Assembly (NCBI RefSeq): GCF_004193775.1
Contig: NC_041003.1
Location: 40,987,611 to 41,051,610, forward strand
Source of the DNA: Glycine soja
Lineage: Eukaryota; Streptophyta; Magnoliopsida; Fabales; Fabaceae
DNA: 64,000 bases
Reading direction: 5' to 3'
Shown one piece after another: positions 25,774 through 37,300 of the stretch. Made by a program: the position numbers and the translations under genes. The stretch's first letter is position 1. The number at the start of each line of letters is the position of its first letter. The notes beneath the pieces were generated by a model, which did not search any database, was not told the DNA's origin, and worked only from the letters and a program-made list of their open reading frames with translations.

Positions 25774-26289
25774 TATGATGCTATGGCTGTAGCTATAGCT
25801 GATAGCACGCTTTTTCTTCTTATGTTGCTAACAGGTAGTATATTCTCCGATACATGTGTGCAAAATAAACTTCATAAGATGGAAATTTGCCTGTGCTTGA
25901 AACTCAAATGCTTGGGATAGAAGAAATTGAGCTAAGTTTAGCTTTTGTCCATTAATTAAGGAACACAACGGTCTTGGGTGGATGAAATTCTCATAAACAT
26001 CTCATATTATTTGTTTTTGTTGAGTTTAATATATAACCCTATTTGTTCTCTGCACTGAATAATACTGTACTGAATTTCTGAAACACGTGGTTAACCGGAT
26101 ATTGCCCAAAGATTTGATATGATGAATTTAGCCATCTTAATTTGGGATCAGATGGTAAAATTTTACGGCTTTAACTATAATATGAGGTGTTATTATATTC
26201 TTATATATTTTTACAGCATCTTCTTATTATTCATTTTTTTTTCATTACCTTTCTCATCTCATTTTTTTTTTCTCTCTTTTACTTATTTT
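25774..26289. other. eIF5A 3' region and spacer
   Basis: Holds the presumed eIF5A 3' untranslated region, with a possible poly(A) signal at 25,864, then AT-rich spacer rich in T runs up to the TRIM-like element. No gene recognised. Confidence 0.5.
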
Positions 26290-26708
26290 TCTTAGAATTC
26301 TATGAGTTTAGGCCTAACTCAATTCCAAAAGCTAGCTCAAGGGGTGAGTGTTGTCCCTCACTTATATATTCTAACTTGGTTTTATTTTTAAACGATGTGG
26401 GACTTGAGTTTTTTTCAACACACCTCCTCACGTCCAACACTTCTTGGGCTTGGTGCCTGAACAACAATGGTAGGTGGTCCTTTTTTATTAATCTTGAACA
26501 TGAGACTTGAGTTTTTTCCAACACATCTCACGTCCAACACTTCTTGGACTTGGTGCGTGAGTAACAACGGTGGGTGACTTTTTGGATTAATCTTAAATAA
26601 GCTTTGATACCATCTTAGATTCTTAGAATATGAGTTTAAGTCTAATTCAATCTCAAAAGTTAGGAAGTTTTATTTTTAGCCGATATAAGACTTGAGTTTT
26701 TTCCAATA
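26290..26708 (-). mobile_element. TRIM-like miniature LTR retroelement
   Basis: Two diverged terminal direct repeats begin TCTTAGA: 26,290-26,420 and 26,613-26,708. The second lacks about 35 internal bases. Immediately inside the right repeat, 26,601-26,612 is, on the minus strand, TGGTATCAAAGC, one base from the initiator-tRNA-Met primer-binding site TGGTATCAGAGC. Next to the left repeat the minus strand has a purine-rich GTGAGGAGGTG, a plausible polypurine tract. The 5 bp outside each end read ATTTT, a possible target duplication. The interior (about 190 bp) is two imperfect copies of a roughly 95-bp unit and has no coding capacity. Size and layout fit TRIM elements, which rely on other elements' enzymes. 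Confidence 0.65.
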
Positions 26709-29700
26709 ATTTTTCTTCTAATCGTAAAAGTTATTAAAAATAACACTTTTTTTCTCTTATTGTAGTATTTACATTATAAAAAATGAGTAAAAATATAATT
26801 TTTCTAATTTAGGTTGTGTCTACGATGCACTAGCTGCTAAAATGCTACACGGATGCACAATTAGGGTGCACAATTAGGATAGGTCCTTTACTTAACATAT
26901 CCTTCTTCAAGAGGTGTCTTTGTAATTTGCCTCCTCTTTTCAACATCTAATTCTTCACAAATTTGTTGCAATTTCCATTTTTGGAAATGTTGCACCGTAT
27001 GATTTGACAATTATGATCTTTTTAATCATAACTCCGACCAAAACAATGTAGCCAACGAAATTCATTCAGTTCCATACTTTCATTTCTTTTGAACGGCTAA
27101 AATATGTTGTATTTCCTATTCTAACACCTTGATGGCAGTAACCTGGTAATCCTCAAAATGTTAGACCATCTCCCAGCACTTGCAAAATTCTGTGATAGCA
27201 CATACCTGGAACACCACGATTAGAAAACCACGTCATGCCTGGATCTCCAAATTTATTTGCCTTTTTTATTTTTTATTGTAAATTTTAGGAATAATATTTT
27301 ATAGATTTTTATTTTACTTCATATAATTTACATAAAAAATAACAATCTTCTTGAAAACAAGGAGCCGAGTAAATATAATTATATACACCATTAAAAAATT
27401 GAACTTCAAAATTGTGACAATCCTACATACTATAGTTTCGAAGGTCATAGTCTTTCAACGAATGTATGACACAAAAAATCTTCCTCATTCTTCTCTGATC
27501 TAATTGCAGCATCATTATATACGGTGTGTTACACTTAAAACTATATTCACTATCTTTGCTTATTTTGAATCTCCTAAATTCAATTCCTTCATCTTTGGAG
27601 CTTAACTTGTTTGCTTTTCCCGTTGATACAGAACTAATATACGGTGTGTTTGATCTTTGATGACTCATGTGTGCCCTGTCAGGATTGTTAGTGGCTCATA
27701 ATCTTCGATGACTAATTTGGAAGTGCTTAGTTCTGGGAATTGTTGGGGGGAATTTGTTATGCTCAAGATCTGCATTATTAGGTTGGCAATAACTATCAAG
27801 GTATAGGATGCTATAGTAAACAGCTTTGGAGTCTTTGGCTTTATAGTTAAATGATCTTTGGGTATGTAATCTTTCTAGAACAAATACCAACAAAAATGGA
27901 CATCAGAAAAATAATATCAAAATGGCAAAGCCTATCACCAGTCAGAAAATAAATTTACCACGGGGGAGACTCAGTGAAACTGGCCTTCAATTTATTAAAT
28001 AAATTTGCTTGTTTCTGTCTCCGGCATGTAGGCCTTAGTTCATTTGATTTGGCTGCTACACTGCTCATTATCCACTTGTGGGGTTGCACACAAGGATTTG
28101 TATGCAATGCAGCAGCCACTATTGGATGGATTCTGTCTCATAGTAGCTTTTGTCACACACGCCACTATTGCCAACAGTAATATTTATCCAAAAAACCATG
28201 GCACACCTCTACTAATTAACGTACGTATGGTCCCCATTTTGTTCACAGCTTATCACAATATATATTTTTGTTCAATCTTTGTCCTTCCTCGCATCGCAAT
28301 CTATAAACCAAATTGCGTCGTTTTTAATCCCTTGCTGCTGGCATCACCACTTTGCACTACTATCTTATCCTCTACCTGCCTTCTGTCAACTACCGCATCA
28401 CCCACCAAATATAGATAGATGCCAGTTCATAAAACTTTGTTCACCAAACAAGCTACTACGAGAAATAAGAACAACGTCCAAATATCCACAGGATTAAGTC
28501 TAGCAGAAGTGACTGACTTGTGATGAATCGAAATTTGAATTTTCGTTAAAGATATGTCTACATTTAGTGTCTGTTCTTGTATGAAACAAAAGTTCAAATA
28601 AATAAATTAATAAGAATTTTGTTTTAAGCCCCCAACTACAATTGCAAATAAAAATTTTCATTAATTACTCTTGGAATTCAAGTATTTAGTTTTATGTCTT
28701 AACCCATTATAGCTTGTTTGGATTTACATCCACACAACTCAATCGTGAATCACAAAGCAACTTTTGATTGCTTTTGGTGCATCTTGACATGAAAATTTGA
28801 TTAAATATGGATCACGAATGTTCATTCAAACACACACTTAGTATGTTTGGATTGCATCATTTTTGTTAAAAAAGTTGCATCCATTTTACATTTTGATGTA
28901 AACAATAATATTAACTTTGGTTGTCCACATTGATCGGTTGCTTACTCAAGTTGTCGTCCATGGACGTGGAATCTAATAGGTGTTTTGTGTTTTTGGGGAC
29001 ACCTAAAAACATGTGTAGAACTACAAAATGGCATGATATAAAGCAATTTGACATGAAATGTGTATAGTTTAAGGCAAATACTAACTAGTGTTTTAAGGAA
29101 ATTGGTTAAGGAACTTAAAATATAAATAGTTTTATTGAGAGGAAGAAAACTATATTGTCTGTAATTTTTTTAACGTTCTCTTATGATTTGTATAATAAAT
29201 ATATTTTCTTTTTAATTTTTTAACCAATGTTTAAAAGACACTCATTAGTAAGACCCATAATTTAATGGAAAAACAAACACACACTAAATAGATTTTTAGT
29301 CGTCACTCAGAACCAATGGTTTAGAAAATATTTTATTTAACAACTCATGCATGGAAAATGTTCCATATGTGGATCACTATTCAAATGGGGCACTTTATAT
29401 ACAATCGAGGAGAATATCTTGAACTTATCTGAACAAGTTAGCAAACAAGTATTAGAATTTTGTGTAAGTGTGTGTGCTCGCATTAAGATAAAAAGTTAAT
29501 TCCTTTTAAGGTGATGAGATCACTAAAGTAAGTTATATAGTTTTTCTCTTAAACAAAATTTTATTGTACACGCAATCATCAATCAATTATAATTATAAGA
29601 CTTAACTATTTATTAATTATATCGTACTCAATTAAAATTTGAAAGTTGTAAGAATTAATGCAAAAAGGCATTATAATTTAAAAAAAAAACGCAAAAGGGG

Positions 29701-32700
29701 TATACTTTAAGAGAAGCAAATTGTGTGTAAAAAAGACGAGAAATTTGGTTTCCTTTTTACCAGCATTTATGACTTTCTATTCATCAGATTGAACTTAGCT
29801 GCAATGATATGAACAATTTAATCATGATAGTACCAAAAAGAAAAGGATTTAAAAGATTCCCTCGGTGAATACCGCTGGTGGGGAAGAATTGGGACCATTT
29901 TAAAGGGAGAAGCGATGCAGCTTAGGATAGTTTTAACGGCTGAAATTTTAACTTTAAAATTTGTTATACATGTGAACATATCTTATCACAATTTTTAATA
30001 CTACTAATAATTTCCAATTAGGAATTGTAACTATTTTTAAAATTCTATATTTTTTACTTTAAAATACTCAAATGCTAAACGTTAATAATAAGGGGATATA
30101 TGAACTCAATCATTTAGGCAGGTCTTAATGAAAATCCAATTTGCTCTACAGGCTATAATTATCAACTAATTATGATGGACAAGAAAGCTTTTTTGCCTCT
30201 CCATAAGGTTCACACTTAAAAGAATAAAACAATCTCGAGCTGATATAATAGTACTTTGGTGAATGATCCTACATGTTAGTGTTTTGGAGGACTTCCAAGT
30301 TAGTGCCACCTACCATACTAAACAACATTTAGAACCTCTTCGTTTTGTGCTTCAAGACTTCTTACTTCTTAGTCATCATCGCAGCCTGCAGCAAGTTTTA
30401 CCATTCAAAGCACCCTCTCAACTCAAATTCACCACTCCTTGTCCACCCTCACCATTCCATAAAGTAGATCGAGGTGGTGGGATAAACAACATATAGTCAT
30501 GAGAAAATGAAGAAGATAAAAAAGTATTCAACCATTGTAGCAATTTTGATTTTGTTGTTTAATAAAGTGGAGCCTCAATAAAGCACTAAGAATGTATATT
30601 TCTATAACCTTTTTATATTAACCTCTTAATATATCTATCATTTTAAAATATTATTTTTTATATATTAAAAAACATGTATCTTTTTAAAAATGTGTATATA
30701 TAACGTTAATTTTTATATATCAACGAAATATTAAATCATTTTAAAAAAAATTAAGATTTTATAAATAAAATTTATACAATCAACTTTTCTTATCTGACTA
30801 CATATTTTACAAAATAATTATCTAATGAACAATGATTACATTATGGAAAATAATATTGAATTAAATCAATTTAAAAATAAAAAAAGCCTTATAATAGTTA
30901 GTCTCACAGTCAAAGGCATGCCAATAAAAAAAAAATCTTAAAAAGCTAAAAATATATACTAAGTGATCCATTCATCAATCAAAGCTAAAAATGGAGTAAT
31001 TGAGTTGGTTAGTGGAAGTGTTCAGCGGATGATAATCAATAATCATGGCTTTGTTTACTGTTCATTGTACTGTGTTTGCATCATTGGTGTACGGGTTGAG
31101 AAATTTATCTGAATTCAACAAATACATGATTTAAGAGATGTATTTTTTATAAGCTTAGGTCAAACTAATTAATGCTGCTCTGGACGGGAGCACAATCTGA
31201 AACCAACCTATCTAGCTATCTTGTGAATGATAAAAAACCACTTTAACAGAAATTCAACCAATTGTTGAACAGAAATTCTAATGTTCTTTTTCACAACGTT
31301 ATCCCATTACTTCGTCCGTCCAAAAATATTAAATATATACACATATTCAAAAATTTATCATACAGACATTTTATCTTAGATGATTTTATACAAACATTTA
31401 TCTATACTAATTTATCATTGTGTTAACTTCGACATGAATATATGTCATTTAGTTTTTTTTTATTGAGATATATGTCATTTAATTTGTTTACGAAAACGCA
31501 AACATTTTGAAATTCAAATTGTAGTTATCTCGAACATTTAGTTATATTGTATTTTTTTATTAATGAATAAATTCGTATCTAATTGATAATATTATTTTTC
31601 TATAAATTTATTTAGCTGAAAGTAAGATATTTTTATAATTGAATATCATAAGATTAATTTGAACATTTAATGTAATTCCATATTAAAGACTTTAGACTTA
31701 AACTGTAAATTCTTGATTAAGTTTAAATAATCTCAAGCTAGTTAATCTAAGTGTTGTAGTTTGCGATAGATTGATAATACTTGCATTATTCAATCCTTTT
31801 AATAACGGAAGTTACAGAACCTTATGCTTGTGATTTCTTTTCTCTCGTTATTTGCTCGTGGTGTGGATGCCACTTTTCCTTCTATTTAATCTTTTTACAT
31901 TATACTTCCATTATTATATAATTAAATAGTGAAATACAACTATATGTCTTAAGATATAATATATTTAGGTTAGATTCGTCATCAACTTTCACATGCACCT
32001 GAGCTAAGGAACTTTATTGACTTGGTCAGTACTACTAATCCTATGATAGAATATATTATATTCGTACCCAATCCTGATTTATGTCAAATCTAGCATTGAA
32101 GTGGACTATAATTGGAGGAACCAACTTCAAACACAATGGTTTTATTTTATAAGTATCTTATCTATTAATTTAACTAAAAAAGTTGATCAGCAAAAAAAAA
32201 AATATTATTAAACAAAAATACATATTAGAAAATATTTATTTCAATCTAAAAATATTAAATATTCTTTAGTAATTTTTAACGTAATACTGGTTAACAAAAT
32301 ATACTATTATTAAACCTTTGAAAATAAAGAAAGGTAGAGAAGTGTCCACATTGGATTCAAGGGTCATTAATGGTCCAAAAAGCAAAAGCAAAAGAAAAGG
32401 ACTTAGTCAAAGAATCGGGAACATTAGATTAGAGCATTGACGGCGTTAACGCAACCCCTAATTCAATAGCGCTACTAACGCACGGCGTGTGTTAACTTCC
32501 GTCAGAGCAGAAGAGAAAGAAAATGAATTACTAGGATGTTCTCCTTATTAGTTCTGAGTTCTGATTATATTAAAAGAGAAAAAAAAACATACAAAAAGAC
32601 TTCAAATATTTATAAAAAGATTTTTTTGTTAATTACATAAGTTTAATTAATAACACAGGAGAATGCAAAATATGAAGCAAAGATGTCATGATATAGGAAC

Positions 32701-34027
32701 GTATTATAATATTTTATAATATATATTAAATAAAAATAATTTTACATAAGTAGAATAATCTTCATAAACGATTTATTAGAATGTTAATTAAAATATACTC
32801 CTTTACGTTTCACTAAATATTTTAATTTACTTTAAAATAATTATTACATGTGTTCTTAATAAATAATCGTAGTATTATTTTTTACGAGGTTATTTATTGT
32901 GAATTCAAAAATATAGAAAAAAATCACTAAATATATTCTATAAAATACTATAAATTATTTAAGGAGCCTAATTACACTGAAAATTAATTAAAAATATTTT
33001 TTAATATAATCCTTAAAATAATTGCCATAAAAACAAATAAATTTGTAATCGAATAAAAATATATAATTTTGTTACATATTAGCACATATTATATACTATT
33101 TTTTGTATAAATTAATTTATTTAAAGGAAATATTAAATAAATTTACGTTTTCCATTATAACCATATAAGATACCGTAAAAAAATTAGACCAAAAAAGAGT
33201 ATTAATTAAGAAAATTAATAAATACAAAATTATCAAAAGTCAAAACAAGATTACATTATAAATTATAAAATTACTGTATGTTATTAAAAGAACTGTTTAT
33301 TAAAAATATTATCAAAGTATAACTTTTAATATGATCATTCTAAACAAGTAAAAATATGATATATGATCATTTATAATTGAATAAAAAAATATGTAAAAAT
33401 ATTGTAGATGCATTTCAATCAAATTTTATTATATATTTAAATAAACAATATAAAAATTAATAATGTAAAGTAATTATATTCAATTTTTATAAATATAAAA
33501 AATAAATAATTTAAAAGATATATTTACAGTGTAAAATAAAAAAAAATTATCGTTTGCATGACTAAATAATTATTGTAGAAGTCATCAAATTTATAATGTA
33601 TGATGATGATTTGTGATTAGTTAATTTATATTTGTTGGTGCATCATCAATTTCTCAAAAATAAATTATAATTATTATTTTCCAATAAATATGTTTTTTTA
33701 ATGGTTTGATTAAGAAAATTGTTTCTAGAGAAATACAATTAATGTTACTATGGTTCTTAATAAAAATAAATAAATTTAAATTCACTAGGACACTATAAGA
33801 AACTACTTAGTTTGAAGAAATGCGAACACTGATTTAACTATTGGCCTTAGGAAAAGAGGCACCTGAGTCAATGCTGGTCAGAGACACACACCCCTCCCCA
33901 GCAAACTCTCACACACTCACACACAAACTCTGGCGTTTCGCCAAATCCCAAACGTTTCTCCTTTGGACACCATAAAAAGCACAGCCTCTCCAAACCTTCA
34001 CCCTCTCTCTCCCTGCGCTACTGCGCC
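26709..34027. other. Long intergenic region before the WRKY gene
   Basis: About 7.3 kb, mostly AT-rich, without a gene I can recognise. Open frames at 27,423-27,893 (minus) and 27,974-28,497 (plus) are short and lack any known motif. The segment 26,820-28,500 is less AT-rich and could hold an unrecognised transcript or an old insertion. From 29,000 to 33,800 the sequence is extremely AT-rich. The last 190 bases before 34,028 are the GC-richer probable WRKY leader. Confidence 0.45.
33866..33871 (-). promoter_or_regulatory. W-box upstream of the WRKY gene
   Basis: AGTCAA on the plus strand is TTGACT on the minus strand, the WRKY-binding W-box, about 160 bases before the WRKY start codon. Another AGTCAA is at 32,405-32,410. 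WRKY genes often carry W-boxes and are auto- or cross-regulated. Such a short site can occur by chance, and it may lie in the leader rather than the promoter. Confidence 0.35.
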
Positions 34028-34292
34028 ATGGACCAGCGCCACAGCCCCCAACCTCTCCCAGAGTCAGACACCCAAGGAAACGATTCTCACCCAAAAACGC
34101 AACTCACCAAGGAAACAGAACGAGTTGTGGAATCGCTGTCCGACGCCGAGTCGCGGCATGGCGAGTTACGGAGCTCCGACAAACCTTGTTCGGACTCCAA
34201 TTTAGAAACCCTAGGCGCTGGTGTTACCTCTTCGGTTGAAACCCTTGCTGTGCAGCATCGGAGTGACGGTATTTATTTGGTTCAGTGTGTCT

Positions 34293-34358
<66 letters not shown>

Positions 34359-37300
34359 ATGAATATTTATTTTTTAAGTGAATTGTGTGTTGTTGATGTG
34401 ACAGATTTGCAAGGGAGCTCTACTGCTCCGAATTCGGGTGGCAAAGCCGAAAGTAAGGTCAGAGGGCATTTGTCTTAGGATATATAATTGAATTTAATTA
34501 TTTTGAATGGGATTTTAAATCTTGTTAAAGGGTTTCTATTAGCTCTGCTCTGATTAGGGGTTTTAGTATGTAGTGTGAGTGTAACCCGTTTAAAAAGTTT
34601 TGCTTAGTTTGCTTGTTCACTAGATATTTTTATCTCTGTTTTAAAGCACTTTGTGTTTTTGAGGGGAGTGTTTATTATAACTGAAATCTGAACTGCTTGA
34701 AAGGTAGATTGAAGTGTGGGTGTTCCTCTATTTTCTTTCTTTCACCTTCCTCTTTGTTTTATAGGTCTTCTAGATGATGATGGTCAGGTTAGTTTTGAAT
34801 GAGTACAGATTTGGAATTAGAATGATTGCTTGCTTTTTACAATAAATCGTTCCAAATTGGGGTTTGAATTTATGAAACTTATTCTAGTCAAGACTTCTCA
34901 GGCCTCCTGATTCCACTTTTTATCCCATTAAAAAGTAGATGCTTAGAGGCTTCAACTTAAAAAAAGAGTTCAGACCTGCTGTTCAAAGTATAATGATAAT
35001 GCATACCATAGAAGGAGCTTGAAACATAAAAATATATGATTGCTTGATGCTTGTCAAGATTCTTAGAATACTTTTCCTATCTCTGTGGTTTACACTTCAT
35101 TTTAACATCGATATCTAATGTACTTAGGAAATGTCTATCTGATGGTGCATTTAGTACTAAAAAATCTACTGTCACAAACCAGTAGAGATAGAGGGTCCAT
35201 TTGATTCACTAAATTTTAAACAACTGGACAGTGCAAAAGCATTTGTCCCATGTTTGTTTTAAATGATAATTGGAGAACAGGACTGGACAAAAGTTTACAA
35301 ATTTATAACTTACTCCCACGGGACAACTTTTTGTCCAGTGGCTAATAAATAGAAATCTCTCAATTATCCTTCTCTCTCCCCTCTCACTTTCACACGTGCA
35401 CACTCCACTTTGTAACAGTGATATTCGTGCGTGGTCTCTTTCACACGTTCAAGTTCCATTTATATCATGACAATAAATACAACTTGACCTTACTCAACAA
35501 ATACCCAAGTGCCATGGAGGCCTGATGATTAAGCATGAAGTATCAATAGAAAAAAACTGAAAGGAGAAATTTTTTGTTGTAAAATAATTATGTGTCAATT
35601 CCGTCCAAAAATCTGATGTTTTGGAAATAAAATTAATTAGATCAGTGAAATGATGAAAAAGAAGGGGCTTTGAAGAAATGAAGCGAAAGGTGTTTGGCGG
35701 ATCTCTTCAACTTTGTGTTGGAAACAGCGCTGGAGATCACAAACTGGCAAGACTCAAACTCGGGGGGGGGGGGGGGGGTGGCAAATTGGTGGATTTGCAC
35801 TATGACAAGCCCACGAGGTCCAAGCTCATGCATGCTACACTTCCATCTCTTACTAGCCACTTTGAAAGTTCATATCATAAGTTGATATATAAACTAGTGA
35901 GCCATGGCTATCCTAGGCAATGGGGAACTTTGCCTTTTGTAATACCCAAAATTACAACACTTCATCCTTTTGTTTGTTCTGTTTTCTGGTGTCGTAATCT
36001 CCATGGTTGTTGAAATCTGATTTTGGTCCTGCAAATAATTTATGGAAACATAGTGAGATCAATAAAGGGCTATAGGTAGAGATCGTTGAGATCTGATTTT
36101 GATCCCGCATATTCTGATTTAATAAGTCTGTAATAATTATTATTAAAAAAGATATTTTGGTAAAAATAATGTTTATTTTATTTGTGATGTTCATTGTCCG
36201 TCAAACATAATCCTGGACAAAAAGTTGTTCTGTTACTTGATTACTTGTACTGTGTTGTACCTCAACACGTATCAAACACACCCATAAACCGAGATTCTCG
36301 AGCTTATGTCTAACTTTGAGCTTTTGGGAGAATTGATCCTTGACGTGCTATTAAAGCCTGCAGGACCAGGAGTTTGTCTGTGATGACCCATTTTTTCACA
36401 ATTAAGTTGCATTTTAGTATGACTACCAGGTATGGTGGACGGTGGACCCATGTTTTGTATGGCAGGGCTTCACTCAACCAAGGGATTTTTTTGTTTTTTT
36501 GGGGGTGTGGACTTGGTCCTTGGCAAGAACCAGTAAGCTTGATTTTTGGAATTTGGCTTCCCATCCCAATTCAGCCAGGAGCATCGATGATGGGTCCAGA
36601 GTTGCATTTTGGTTTGTGTATCAATGTACAAGCATATGAACAGTTTAGATTATGCAATCTGGTATGAAAGTGCAACACAAAACTAATTTCCTTAAAATTG
36701 ATAGTAAAAATTAACATCTTTTGTTCGAATTAAGCATCAGAAAGTTGCATGTTCTGTACATCCCCAATATTTTTGGCTTCTTTTGCACTAAAGTAGATCA
36801 TTTCATGCTCAGGAGACAGTTGAATCTCCTGAAAAGGAAACTATTGAAAGAGGAGCAGTGCAGCCACTCCAAACTCAGACAGAAAATCGGCTTCAGGTGT
36901 CTGTGTGTTCAATTCCATTGTCTGATCTATCACCAACTTCTGTTACACAATCTTTATCAATTGTTTCTAGTCCAACCGTACAAAAACAGAAAATATCTAC
37001 TCCAAAGGTCAATAACACACATGTGCCAGAAGTAGATAGGAAAAATCCTTCTGGTCGCAAAACGTTATCTGCTGTTTCTGTTGCAAGGACATCAGCATCT
37101 GACGGATACAACTGGCGGAAGTATGGTCAGAAGCAAGTGAAGAGTCCTACAGGTTCTCGAAGCTATTACAGGTGTACTCATTCAGACTGTTGTGCTAAGA
37201 AGATTGAATGCTGTGATGATTCAGGTCATGTGATAGAGATTGTTTATAAAAGTGAGCACAGTCATGATCCTCCGCGGAAGACTAATTCCATTAGGGAAAA

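Noticed and set aside
27423..28497. Several 60-120 codon frames in less AT-rich intergenic DNA
   Set aside because: No recognisable motif, no consistent splice structure and frames on both strands; insufficient to call a gene.
34220..34380. Open frames with long Tyr-Ile repeats
   Set aside because: Produced by reading the TA microsatellite of WRKY intron 1; the donor at 34,269 removes it from the protein.
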